Positions 28,856-38,832 of a DNA stretch of 64,000 bases are shown here, piece by piece. Position numbers and translations under genes: made by a program. The stretch is from Candidatus Babelota bacterium (lineage in GTDB: Bacteria > Babelota > Babeliae > Babelales > JAUPTZ01): NCBI GenBank assembly GCA_030917815.1, contig JAUPTZ010000009.1, forward strand, positions 1 to 64,000, given 5' to 3'. Every line of letters starts with the position of its first letter. Within the stretch, counting starts at the first letter, position 1. The notes beneath the pieces were generated by a model that was not told the origin of the DNA, did not search any database, and saw only the letters and a list, made by a program, of their open reading frames with translations.

Positions 28856-30502
28856 ATGTTTACCATCCGAGCCCTATCTGACGCGCTTATTCTTTTAATT
28901 GCCGATGCTTTTACGCTTTCTGCAGATGAGGTGCGTGCTTCTGGTGCCACGGTTACCCTTCTCGACTCATCATCACATCACACCGGCGATCTCACGACGA
29001 ACGCCGCGATGACCCTGGCTCGCTTGCTTAAAAAACCTCCCCGCGTCATTGCCGAACAAATTGTAAGCATTCTGAGCCACGGCAGTATTGCCAAGGTTGA
29101 AATTGCTGGCCCAGGTTTTATAAATATTACCCTTACTGGTGAAGCTTGGGCACGCTTGGCCGAGCAAATCCAGGCAAACCCAACAGGTTTCTTCAAAACA
29201 GAATCGACACAAAACCCACATTCCTATCTCATCGAATATGTGAGCGCGAACCCCACAGGACCACTGCATTTAGGTCACGGACGCAACGCCATTATCGGTG
29301 ATATCCTGGCACGTGTACTACGTTTTATTGGACATTCGGTAGCAACCGAATTTTACATCAACGACGCCGGCTCACAAATGCAAAAGTTAGGGATGTCTCT
29401 TAAAGCTCGTTGTATCGAACTCTCTGGCGCCACGGCAGAGATACCTGAAGAAGGCTATCATGGAGAATACCTCATTGAGGTAGCCGAAAATTGCCTACAG
29501 GAACATGGTAACGACATCCTAAATAACGATATCGCATTTTTCACCGCCTACGCGCAAGAACAATTAATTGCACAACAAAAAACAGAACTTGCCGATTATG
29601 GCATCGTAATTGACACCTGGTTCTCAGAACTCAGCCTACACCGTAGTAGCGCTATCACCGATGCGCTTACCGAACTGGAAAAACGCGGCTATCTCTATGA
29701 AAAAGACGGTGCTCTTTGGTTCAAATCAACCGATTTCGGCGATGATAAAGATCGTGTTATTCGTAAGCAAGATGGCAGCCTTACCTACATTGCGCCCGAT
29801 ATCGCCTATCATGTTAATAAGTTCTCTCGTGGCGCACAAACGTTGATCGACATTGTGGGGCAAGATCATCACGGCTACGTACTCCGCCTTAAGGGAACAC
29901 TTGCCGCACTCGGCTACGACGCCAGTCATTTGGACGTTATTTTGTACCAATTGGTCAGCCTCAAGCAAGGTGATATTCCGGTAAAAATGTCAAAGCGATC
30001 CGGTAATTTCATTGGCCTACGAGAAGTAATTGATACGGTTGGCGTCGACGCGGCCCGCTTCTTCTTTCTTCACAAGAAAGCCGATTCACACCTTGAACTC
30101 GACATCGATGTCGCACTAAAACAAACACAAGAAAACCCGATTTTCTACTTACAATATGCCTATGTGCGCACGCTCAGCATTATGAACAAAGCGGCCGAAG
30201 CAAACATCACGCCTTCTATTCAGAGTGGCTCTTGCACGGCGGAGGAAATCGCGGTATTCAAAAAAGTATTAGGTCTTGGTCACGCACTTAATGCGGTTGC
30301 TACACAGTATGCAACACACATTCTGGCAACCTATGCGCTTGATTTAGCACAAACTTTTCATACGTTTTACACCAACAACAAAGTTATCGATCTCTCGCAG
30401 CCAGAAACAAGCGCACGTCGTCTTGCATTAGTACGTGTTGTGCAGCAGACACTAGGCCTTACCCTTGATCTTCTCGGACTTTCACGAAGGGAGAGCATGT
30501 AA
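28856..30502 (+). CDS. argS: Arginyl-tRNA synthetase
   Basis: EYVSANPTGPLHLGHGRNAIIGD (HIGH region), VKMSKRSGN (KMSKS-like), DALR domain; start re-assigned from 28823 to MFTIRAL. Confidence 0.95.
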   Translation: MFTIRALSDALILLIADAFTLSADEVRASGATVTLLDSSSHHTGDLTTNAAMTLARLLKKPPRVIAEQIVSILSHGSIAKVEIAGPGFINITLTGEAWARLAEQIQANPTGFFKTESTQNPHSYLIEYVSANPTGPLHLGHGRNAIIGDILARVLRFIGHSVATEFYINDAGSQMQKLGMSLKARCIELSGATAEIPEEGYHGEYLIEVAENCLQEHGNDILNNDIAFFTAYAQEQLIAQQKTELADYGIVIDTWFSELSLHRSSAITDALTELEKRGYLYEKDGALWFKSTDFGDDKDRVIRKQDGSLTYIAPDIAYHVNKFSRGAQTLIDIVGQDHHGYVLRLKGTLAALGYDASHLDVILYQLVSLKQGDIPVKMSKRSGNFIGLREVIDTVGVDAARFFFLHKKADSHLELDIDVALKQTQENPIFYLQYAYVRTLSIMNKAAEANITPSIQSGSCTAEEIAVFKKVLGLGHALNAVATQYATHILATYALDLAQTFHTFYTNNKVIDLSQPETSARRLALVRVVQQTLGLTLDLLGLSRRESM

Positions 30503-30503
30503 T

Positions 30504-30737
30504 ATGACTTTGCTTGAACTTGCGTGTGACCATGAAGCAACGGTTGTCGCAGTTACTGCGCCAGACCAGGAAGAACAGCGCTTGCACGCCATCGGAATAT
30601 ACGTTGGAAGCACGCTTACCAAAGTACAGCAATCTGATCTTTCTGATCAACAACCGGTCTGCATTTCAATCGACACCCGAAGCGTATTTGCCATCAGTCG
30701 TCGACTAGCTGCTACCATAAAAATTCGTCCTCTTTAA
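30504..30737 (+). CDS. FeoA domain protein
   Basis: MTLLELACDHEATVVAVTAPDQEEQRLHAIGIYVGSTLTKVQQ...VCISIDTRSVFAISRRLAATIKI matches the FeoA SH3-like pattern; ATG 30504 follows the argS stop. Confidence 0.65.
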   Translation: MTLLELACDHEATVVAVTAPDQEEQRLHAIGIYVGSTLTKVQQSDLSDQQPVCISIDTRSVFAISRRLAATIKIRPL

Positions 30738-30751
30738 CTAGGTTTGAGCCC

Positions 30752-32575
30752 ATGAGCACTGCAAAATATCTCGAGAAATTAGAACAGTTTGGCACCGCCG
30801 TTATTCGTAACTTTTCCATCATTGCCCACATCGACCATGGTAAGTCGACGCTTGCCGATCGCTTACTTGAAATGACCGGCACCATCAATACACGAACCAA
30901 AAATGAACAGTTCCTTGACCGTCTTCAAGTAGAACGCGAACGAGGAATCACGGTAAAAGCCCAAACCGCAACGCTCTTTTACACACTTGATGGGGTCACC
31001 TATCTTTTGAACTTAATTGATACGCCAGGACACGTTGATTTCAGCTACGAAGTATCACGCTCCTTGGCCGCCTGTCAATCGGCCGTTCTTCTCGTTGATG
31101 CTGCGCAGGGCGTGCAAGCACAAACCATGGCAAATTTTTATCATGCATTTGAGCAAGACCTTACGATCATTCCAGTTATCAACAAAATCGATATGGCCGC
31201 TGCCGATCCAGAGCGAGTTGCGATCGAAATGAAAAATATTTTCGATATTGACCGCAGCGACATCATCTTAGCATCGGCAAAAGCCAGTATTAACCTTGAC
31301 CAAGTTATTGCCGAAATCATTAAACGCACACCAAAACCAACCGGCGATTTAACAAAGCCATTCAGAGCACTTTTATTCGATTCTTGGTTTGATGAATATC
31401 AAGGCATTGTTTGTTTAATTGAAGTAATCGACGGTCATGTAACCAAAGGTGATAAAGTTACTTCGGCAAACACCGGTGAAACGTACGAAATTCTTAATAT
31501 CGGCATCATGCACCCGGATCCGGTTCAAACCAAGGGGCTGTACACCGGCCAAGTAGGCTTTATCATCTGTGGCATGAAAACGGTACGAGAAGCGCGTATC
31601 GGTGATACTTTTCATCATTATCGTCAACCGGTTGAAGCATTGCCTGGCTTCAAACCTGCACGCGCTATGGTATTTGCCGGCATTTATCCGGTTGAAACTA
31701 CCGAATTTGATCTTCTCCGCGATGCGATAGAAAAATTAACCCTCAACGATCCATCGGTATCGGTAGAAAAAGAAACCTCTGTAGCCTTGGGTTTTGGGTT
31801 CCGTTGCGGCTTCTTAGGCTTGCTTCATATGGACGTTTTTCGTCAACGTCTTGAGCAGGAATATAACGTAACCATCATTGCAACTTCACCAACCGTGCTC
31901 TATCAAATTGATCTCACCGATGGCACCAAATTAAATATCGAAAACCCTTCGCATTTCCCAGAAATTCAACGAATTGCCGAGATTCGTGAACCAATGGTAC
32001 ATGCAACCATTATTTGTCCAACAACATACCTTGGCAACATGATGCAGCTTTGCCAAGAGCACCGTGGCGAACAAAAAAACATGCGCTATATTGACGAAAA
32101 CCGAGTGATTTTAGAATACTCGCTCCCACTCAATGAAATTGTAACCGATTTCTACGATCATCTTAAATCTCGCAGCGCTGGCTATGCAAGTTTTGATTAT
32201 GAAGAATCAGGCTATCAAGCGTCAGAGCTCGTAAAGATGAATATTCTACTTAACGGCAAACCAGTTGATGCCTTATCGGTCATTGTGCATAGAGACCATG
32301 CGTTATCGGTTGGCAGACAGCTCACACAAAAGCTCAAAGAGGTTATTCATCGCCAGATGTTTGAGGTTGCTATTCAGGCCGCTATCGGCGCAAAAATTAT
32401 TGCACGCGAAAGTGTGAGTGCGCTAAGAAAGAACGTAACCGCTAAATGTTATGGTGGTGACATTACGCGTAAACGTAAGTTGCTCGAAAAGCAAAAAGAA
32501 GGTAAGAAGAGAATGAAGCAGGTTGGAAACGTTGAAGTGCCGCAAGAAGCGTTCTTAACCATTCTTAAAAAATAG
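30752..32575 (+). CDS. lepA: Elongation factor 4 (LepA)
   Basis: NFSIIAHIDHGKSTLADRLLEMTG, RERGITVKAQT, DTPGHVDF; LepA C-terminal GGDITRKRKLLEKQKEGKKRMKQVGNVEVPQEAF. Confidence 0.97.
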   Translation: MSTAKYLEKLEQFGTAVIRNFSIIAHIDHGKSTLADRLLEMTGTINTRTKNEQFLDRLQVERERGITVKAQTATLFYTLDGVTYLLNLIDTPGHVDFSYEVSRSLAACQSAVLLVDAAQGVQAQTMANFYHAFEQDLTIIPVINKIDMAAADPERVAIEMKNIFDIDRSDIILASAKASINLDQVIAEIIKRTPKPTGDLTKPFRALLFDSWFDEYQGIVCLIEVIDGHVTKGDKVTSANTGETYEILNIGIMHPDPVQTKGLYTGQVGFIICGMKTVREARIGDTFHHYRQPVEALPGFKPARAMVFAGIYPVETTEFDLLRDAIEKLTLNDPSVSVEKETSVALGFGFRCGFLGLLHMDVFRQRLEQEYNVTIIATSPTVLYQIDLTDGTKLNIENPSHFPEIQRIAEIREPMVHATIICPTTYLGNMMQLCQEHRGEQKNMRYIDENRVILEYSLPLNEIVTDFYDHLKSRSAGYASFDYEESGYQASELVKMNILLNGKPVDALSVIVHRDHALSVGRQLTQKLKEVIHRQMFEVAIQAAIGAKIIARESVSALRKNVTAKCYGGDITRKRKLLEKQKEGKKRMKQVGNVEVPQEAFLTILKK

Positions 32576-32586
32576 GATCACTCGCT

Positions 32587-33054
32587 ATGAAACGCCGCAA
32601 GGGATATTATTCGATATCGGTTGTCGCTAAAATGTTCGATGTCCACCAACAAACGATCCGCTTGTATGAAAAAGAGGGACTCATTACCCCCCAACGTACT
32701 GAAGGTGGCACTCGGCTATTTACCGAAGAAGATGTTGATAAACTCGAAGAAATAATTCACCTTACCCACAAGATGGGTGTCAACATTGCTGGCGTTGAAA
32801 TGATCTTACGCTTGCAACGCAAAATAAAAAAGATGCAAGATGATATGAATAAGGTGTTTGAGCAAGCGCAGCACCAACTCGGTGAAGAAACAAATACGCT
32901 GAAACAGGAAGCGACAAAAAGTGCTGAAAAGCTTCTTACGCTCAAAAAGCCACGAGTGCCAGTCGCATTGCCAAAGCCACGATCGGCCAAGGAAGAGGCT
33001 CCTTTACCTTCTAACGAAGTAGTAGAAGAATGGAAAATAGAATACGACGAGTAA
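32587..33054 (+). CDS. MerR family transcriptional regulator (HspR-like)
   Basis: YYSISVVAKMFDVHQQTIRLYEKEGLITPQRTEGGTRLFTEEDVDKLEEI. Confidence 0.88.
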   Translation: MKRRKGYYSISVVAKMFDVHQQTIRLYEKEGLITPQRTEGGTRLFTEEDVDKLEEIIHLTHKMGVNIAGVEMILRLQRKIKKMQDDMNKVFEQAQHQLGEETNTLKQEATKSAEKLLTLKKPRVPVALPKPRSAKEEAPLPSNEVVEEWKIEYDE

Positions 33055-33064
33055 GGAATAGACC

Positions 33065-33940
33065 ATGATAAGTATGAATCACATAAAAACTTTTTTTCTT
33101 CTCTCAATTTTGAGTGGCCTTGCTGCGGTGATTGGCTACAGCTTTGGCGGCATCTTCGGGAGCACCTTCGCTCTTGGTATTGCGCTACTCATGAACGTTG
33201 TTACCTATTTTTATGCCGACAAGTTCGTACTGGCACTCTATCGCGCTACACCGTTGCCGCAAGAAAAGTATAAAGAAATCTACGACATCGTTGCCGACCT
33301 TTCCGGCCATATGAATATCCCAATGCCCCGTCTGTACCTCGTTCCCGGCAACTTACCCAATGCTTTCGCGACCGGCCGCAATCCAGAAAACGCCGTAGTT
33401 GCCGTGACAGAAGGCATTGTACAGTTACTTGAACCGCACGAAATGCGCGGTGTATTAGCACACGAGCTCGCACATGTTAAGAATCGTGATATTTTAATTG
33501 CGACCATCGCCGCGACCCTTGCTACCTGCATTGCTTATTTAGCCGATATGGTTCGCTGGTCGCTTTTCTGGGGCGCTCGCGGCAAAGACAGTGAAAACCG
33601 TGGATCTGGCGTTGGCTTGCTCGTTATCGCAATGTTAACCCCATTTATAGCAATGATTATTCAATTAGCTATCTCGCGATCTCGTGAATACGCAGCCGAT
33701 GAAACCGGTGCCGAATGTTGCCAGGATCCCTTAGCACTTGCAAGCGCTCTCCGGAAATTACAAGGTGATTTAAGTAATCATGTTCAGCGCCCACCCGATA
33801 CGGCACACGCGAGTATTGCAAGTTTATCCATTGTGTACCCATTTCGCGGCAATGGCATACTCAATCTTTTCTCAACCCATCCGCCGCTTCATAAGCGGAT
33901 CGAGCGGCTCGAAAAAATGGCAATGCTCCAACAGCGATAG
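33065..33940 (+). CDS. htpX: HtpX family membrane metalloprotease
   Basis: HELAHVKNRDILIATIAAT (HExxH), SREYAADETGAE; 4 TM. Confidence 0.95.
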   Translation: MISMNHIKTFFLLSILSGLAAVIGYSFGGIFGSTFALGIALLMNVVTYFYADKFVLALYRATPLPQEKYKEIYDIVADLSGHMNIPMPRLYLVPGNLPNAFATGRNPENAVVAVTEGIVQLLEPHEMRGVLAHELAHVKNRDILIATIAATLATCIAYLADMVRWSLFWGARGKDSENRGSGVGLLVIAMLTPFIAMIIQLAISRSREYAADETGAECCQDPLALASALRKLQGDLSNHVQRPPDTAHASIASLSIVYPFRGNGILNLFSTHPPLHKRIERLEKMAMLQQR

Positions 33941-33949
33941 GTCATTATC

Positions 33950-35398
33950 CTACCACCGCAAAGCATCAATCCATTTAAGGTTTTTAAGTACAATTTCGTC
34001 GGTGACTTTTAGCTTTGCATGATTTTTTTCAACATCAATTAAGTACCAAACACCGCCTTTGCCCTTAACAAAATTCAAGGGGTGCAAATCGGGCAGCTGG
34101 TGCTTCTTAGCAATGTATTTAATCTGCGCAACATCTTCTGCGCTTAATGAGCCGGGCCATAGCGTACCGGTACTTTGTACAAAATCGGTTATCACTACTG
34201 TCGTACGGTCATCTAGGAATTGCTCTTCGCCACCACGGCGCACCGCCAACCATTTTTCCGGTGCCGTTATCTTAGAGGAACCCTGCGCTGCACGAATATC
34301 GGCAGCGGCCAGCACCCGTTCTGCGTTGCGTCGTACGCTGTGACTTTCTCCATCCATACCCCTATCACGAAACCATTCTTGCAGCTTACAAAGCTTAAAT
34401 GGATTATCAGCCTTAATGATGACCGCATCATTATCCCCACATCCTTCAGGGATAAACTTGAATACAAAAGCGCCATCAAGCTCCATGAAAAACTGATTGA
34501 ATCGAGATGGCGGCTTGAGCGATGTAACCTTACCATAGTGGCTTAACTGAGCTACTAATTGATCATGAAGTTCAGCGGTTTTTTCAAGTAATTCATAAGG
34601 GCGGTCGGTTGATAAGGTTTGCACCATGGCAACTCTATCAATGTTAATCGCCCTCATGCGCTCATCCATCAGCGGCGCCGCAGTCATGGCATCTTTTGCA
34701 TACTGTTCAGCCGAAAAGGCAGGAATTTGTGCGATAATCCAAGCGACCCGCTCAAACTTGTTGGCGCTCTGCTTATCAGGGCTTGCTACAAAACGCTTAA
34801 GCTGCTTATCTTTTCGCCAACGATAGTGATAAACCACATTGCGTATTCTTTTCTGCGCATCTCTAACGATATCATCTGATGGCATCACCGCTTCAAGTGC
34901 TCGCTTATCGGCCTCTTCAATTAAGAGAGGCGGCGTATAAAACGGTATTTTTTTATCAAGATCCACGACAGTTCTCTTTGCCGCTACCATCGCCCTACTT
35001 CGCGGCGATCGCTTTTTCTTATTTAACCAGAGAGAAATTCCGGCAGCCACGGTCGCAACGCCGGCCGCTATCAAAAGTCCGCGAAGAACCTTCTGCTTCC
35101 CGCTCAAGCGATCAGAGATCGCATCAAGAAAGGCTAAAATCTGTTTTTTTTCATCGGCACATAGAACGGTAAGCACCACAATGCTCTTACGCAACGCCGC
35201 ATGACGTTTGCGATAATCGCTTGGTTTTGACAATGTTTTATCGGTCATCCAACGAGTTAAAGCGATAAGCTCTTGCGCATAAACTTGCGTGTCTTTCGTG
35301 CGGGAAAGAAGCTGGACCACATCGATAGGCATCGTTATCTGTTGAGCATCAGCCGTTGAAAAACAGAGAAGCATGCAGGCTATAAAAAATGGATACAC
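33950..35398 (-). CDS. Exported/membrane protein with kinase-like C-terminal motifs
   Basis: 482 aa, signal peptide, one TM (LLIAAGVATVAAGISLWL), C-term LPDLHPLNFVKGKGGVWYLIDVEKN resembles DxHxxN...IDxE of kinase/APH folds. Confidence 0.65.
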   Translation of the reverse strand: MYPFFIACMLLCFSTADAQQITMPIDVVQLLSRTKDTQVYAQELIALTRWMTDKTLSKPSDYRKRHAALRKSIVVLTVLCADEKKQILAFLDAISDRLSGKQKVLRGLLIAAGVATVAAGISLWLNKKKRSPRSRAMVAAKRTVVDLDKKIPFYTPPLLIEEADKRALEAVMPSDDIVRDAQKRIRNVVYHYRWRKDKQLKRFVASPDKQSANKFERVAWIIAQIPAFSAEQYAKDAMTAAPLMDERMRAINIDRVAMVQTLSTDRPYELLEKTAELHDQLVAQLSHYGKVTSLKPPSRFNQFFMELDGAFVFKFIPEGCGDNDAVIIKADNPFKLCKLQEWFRDRGMDGESHSVRRNAERVLAAADIRAAQGSSKITAPEKWLAVRRGGEEQFLDDRTTVVITDFVQSTGTLWPGSLSAEDVAQIKYIAKKHQLPDLHPLNFVKGKGGVWYLIDVEKNHAKLKVTDEIVLKNLKWIDALRW

Positions 35399-35486
35399 AG
35401 ACCTCTCCCCGCCAATTCATTTATCACTGTGCCGCACTCGCAACACCAATAATGATTCTAGCAGAATAGAGCGCGATCGCAAAAAC

Positions 35487-37613
35487 TTAGACAATCGATT
35501 TTTTGAGTTTCCGCTTTCCCCACTCAGAAACTACCGGCTCAGCAACATCACCAGCGATAGGGGGCTGCCATGAAAATAGTTTTGCTTGATGCGGTCCCAT
35601 TGCGGCAACGCGGCCGGCTCGATCACTCTGCGAGACCGCCGGCGTGACCAGCTCAGAACGCAAACTGAGAAGCGGGTTAGCTGCTAGCTCTCGTTTTTTA
35701 AGCTGAGCAAAAACATCTTTCATTCCAGCTTGGTGCGCGCTTCTATACGGTTCAGCCAATGCCGCTCTCTTTTCAGCCAAGAGTTCTTTCGCCTCATCAC
35801 GAGCTTTCTTGGCTTTCCATGCTGCACCTATGGCATTTGCTGCCTCGTTTTTTGCTGCGTCTTGTGCCGCTACCGCCTGCTGATAAAATATCGGCCCACC
35901 ATTAACTCGCGCACTTGATCGATCATTAACCATTGAAAATGGATTAATTTCTGGCGTTGCAGCCAATTGCTTAGCCGCTTCCTTTTTTGCTCTCCACTGA
36001 GCTACACCACTATTCAAGCCAGGGCTATTTTGCAGCTTTGCAAACGCGGCTGCTCGCATTTTTTCTTTTTCTTGTTCAGCTTTTATAATCGCTGCCGCTT
36101 CACGAGCCTTAGCGTCCGCAAGAGCATCTCGCTCTAGACGTTTTTCCGTCAAGAGCTTTTTTCCTTCATAGCGAGCTTTTTTAGCTTTCCATGCGTTTGC
36201 AATAGTAACTCCCGCAGTGTGTTGCGGCTCACTCAATGGCTCACCAAACGACTCCTTTGGTGCTTCAGGCGCTAGCGCTTCGCGCGGTGCATCCATCAAC
36301 ATCATTGGCATGGGTGGCGGCGTAAATGAGGACATTGATGATAATGCCTGCAACTGACCTGCTCGTTGCAATGCTTCTTCATTCGCTTGTCCTTGGAGCG
36401 CGAGCATTCTACGCGTCGCAAGAGCAGCTTCTCGAGTTCCTTCTTCTATGGTCTTTTGCGTTTTAATCGCCGACCGAGCTACCTGATTCAGCTCACCAAG
36501 CGCACCGTTAAGAAATATGCCAGCCGCCTGTTTTTGATCTTCTTGTAAATCGGTAATTTTCCCTATAATTTGCGCTTCTTGAGTTGTAAAGGCCTCATGT
36601 AAACCTTTGCGCGCTTGATCGGCTATAGCAAAGAAAGCGGCTCTATCTTGATCACTAACATTGCGTAGAGACCGCAACGCATGCTCTTGATCGCTTTTTA
36701 ATGTATCTGATGCTCGAGCATAGTCGGCTTTAAGATCCCGTGTCGCTGCTAATAATACCGCGCCCTGATCTTTAAACTGATCCTCAAGTCGCTCTAAATC
36801 TTTCTGGCTCTTAACTAAAGCCTGACGCACCGCGCTACCACTCTCGGCAAGCATCGCCTGGCCAGTTGTAGAAAAGCGTTCTACACCCTGCTCAAGCGTT
36901 TTTTGTTGCGCCGTTGCGCTCGCCACCAAACTGCTCATAACTGCCTTAATCATCTCGGCCCGCTTTTCATTAAACTCTTCACGTACCGCTTTAACATTAC
37001 TATCAAACGTAGAGAATAATGACTGTTGCAATAACTCTAGTTGGGCCTCACGCTCATCCCATGCCTGTTGGCGCTCTTCGGCCGTTGCCTGCTTATCTTG
37101 CTCATAGCGATCAATAATCTCAGCCCTGTCTTCGGCCGATGCCTGTCTATCTTGTTCATAACGCTCGATAATTTCAGCTCTTTCTTCGGCCGACGCCTGT
37201 CTATCTTTCTCATAGCGCGCTATGATACCGGTCTTTTCTTCATCGGCTCTTCGGGTAAAGTCGGCCAATTGCCGCTCATACTTCTGCATAACTTGGGCAG
37301 TTTTTTGCTCACGAACCTGCTTTGCCGCAACTACCGTAGCCAATGTCCCAAGCACCGCACCGGTCACCGCGGCACCGGTCGTAAACTTCAGAAGAAGCTT
37401 TTTGTTGTCCTGTAGAAAGCGCCCTATAGAACGAGCACGTGCTGCTTTGTTATGGGCATACTTTGCGAGCCGAGCACTCAATGCGGATGGCACCCGAGTC
37501 GCTACAGGAGTCATCATAGGAACAGACTCAATCTCAACAGCATTCATGTTCTGTGTTACCGCAAAAGCGACCATTAAAAAAATTATTCTTCCAAATATCT
37601 TATTCATTGTCAC
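35487..37613 (-). CDS. Exported/membrane coiled-coil repeat protein
   Basis: 708 aa, signal peptide, TM, long Ala/Glu/Lys/Arg-rich coiled coil with tandem (I)ERYEQDRQASAEERAEI repeats and WKAKKAR repeats. Confidence 0.75.
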   Translation of the reverse strand: MTMNKIFGRIIFLMVAFAVTQNMNAVEIESVPMMTPVATRVPSALSARLAKYAHNKAARARSIGRFLQDNKKLLLKFTTGAAVTGAVLGTLATVVAAKQVREQKTAQVMQKYERQLADFTRRADEEKTGIIARYEKDRQASAEERAEIIERYEQDRQASAEDRAEIIDRYEQDKQATAEERQQAWDEREAQLELLQQSLFSTFDSNVKAVREEFNEKRAEMIKAVMSSLVASATAQQKTLEQGVERFSTTGQAMLAESGSAVRQALVKSQKDLERLEDQFKDQGAVLLAATRDLKADYARASDTLKSDQEHALRSLRNVSDQDRAAFFAIADQARKGLHEAFTTQEAQIIGKITDLQEDQKQAAGIFLNGALGELNQVARSAIKTQKTIEEGTREAALATRRMLALQGQANEEALQRAGQLQALSSMSSFTPPPMPMMLMDAPREALAPEAPKESFGEPLSEPQHTAGVTIANAWKAKKARYEGKKLLTEKRLERDALADAKAREAAAIIKAEQEKEKMRAAAFAKLQNSPGLNSGVAQWRAKKEAAKQLAATPEINPFSMVNDRSSARVNGGPIFYQQAVAAQDAAKNEAANAIGAAWKAKKARDEAKELLAEKRAALAEPYRSAHQAGMKDVFAQLKKRELAANPLLSLRSELVTPAVSQSDRAGRVAAMGPHQAKLFSWQPPIAGDVAEPVVSEWGKRKLKKSIV
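37077..37238 (-). repeat. 3 x 54-bp in-frame tandem repeat within the coiled-coil gene
   Basis: Units beginning TTCGGCCG at 37077, 37131 and 37185, encoding 18-aa repeats. Confidence 0.85.
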
Positions 37614-37702
37614 CCCTCATAATTCATACAGAATTATATTAGCCATTTTCATACGGTGAATACTAGGTTTCGACCTTTTTGACCTAAAATACAACAAAAC
37701 CC

Positions 37703-37731
37703 CTGACAAAGATGGTCTCGTGTGGTAGGAT
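37703..37731 (+). promoter_or_regulatory. Candidate promoter for the exported SDR-like pair
   Basis: CTGACA (37703-37708), 17-nt spacer, TAGGAT (37726-37731). Confidence 0.45.
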
Positions 37732-37773
37732 CTCAACCGTTATCAAAAAATACTGTCTGGAAGGGCTCTTGCA

Positions 37774-38832
37774 ATGAAAAAAAAGCTACTTTATGTGTTC
37801 CTTGCTATCGGCATCGGTACCGCTGTTGCCGAGGAACCGACTATTAATTGGTGTATTGTCGGCGGAACCCGTGGCATTGGTTATGCCGATGCTCGAAATA
37901 TTTGTAATGATCCCAATGCGCGATGTACCCTCTTTGTTCGCCCCGATTCTGAAAAAAAAGCTAAAGACTTAATGCAAGATACGACAACCCCTCCGACCGT
38001 CATTACCGGAGATGTTACCACCGATCTTGCCGCATTAACCGAAGCGGCACAAGGAGCCTCATATCTCGTTATTGCACAAACATTCCCGTATACCGTATGG
38101 GCCGATAGCTATCCTGCTATGGTCGCAAACTGCATTGCGGCCGCCCGACAAGTAGGCGCAACCATTGTTCACTACTGCCGCCTACAACGATATGGCATGG
38201 TAAACCCAATTCTTGAAGACTCAATTGCCCAACCGGTTTCAGACCAAGGCACCATTCTTGACGCGGCCGCACAGCTACTTCAAAGCTCAGGTGTCCCGAC
38301 TATCATCATCAATCATGGCACTCCATTCGGCCCTCAAGCAGGCGATGGCTTGCTCGATGACAGCTTAAGCAAGATTCCGTTCAACAAAGGTAAATCGTGG
38401 TACCAAGCAAAACAAAAATTTGATTGGATTGGCACGGAAGAAAGCGCCGCCAACATACGCTTTCAATTTGCATACCTTCCCGACCTTGCGGCGTTCACTC
38501 GCCAAGTTGCCGCCACCACAGAGCTAACAAGCGGCGCCCCCTGCTTAACCATAAACTTTGCCGGCATTACCGTTACAAACATTAACGAGTTCGGTCAAAC
38601 TTACTGCAATCTGGCGAACGTTCCTTATGAGTTGAACCTTTATTCAAAGAGCACTCTTACAACTGCCGCTTTCTTTAAACCAGAGGCAAAGCGTGGGGAT
38701 GATTCATACTATGCATTTATTAACGAAATTTTGCTCGATGACACCTTGCAAAAAGCCCTCTACCCATTTGAGTTAACATCACTTGAAACCGCCCTCCAAG
38801 AAACGTACAATGCTTATGCTGCAGCTCATTAA
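37774..38832 (+). CDS. Exported NAD(P)-binding Rossmann-fold protein (SDR/epimerase-like)
   Basis: Signal peptide MKKKLLYVFLAIGIGTAVA then INWCIVGGTRGIGYADARNI (GGTRGIG), extended-SDR-like layout. Confidence 0.75.
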   Translation: MKKKLLYVFLAIGIGTAVAEEPTINWCIVGGTRGIGYADARNICNDPNARCTLFVRPDSEKKAKDLMQDTTTPPTVITGDVTTDLAALTEAAQGASYLVIAQTFPYTVWADSYPAMVANCIAAARQVGATIVHYCRLQRYGMVNPILEDSIAQPVSDQGTILDAAAQLLQSSGVPTIIINHGTPFGPQAGDGLLDDSLSKIPFNKGKSWYQAKQKFDWIGTEESAANIRFQFAYLPDLAAFTRQVAATTELTSGAPCLTINFAGITVTNINEFGQTYCNLANVPYELNLYSKSTLTTAAFFKPEAKRGDDSYYAFINEILLDDTLQKALYPFELTSLETALQETYNAYAAAH

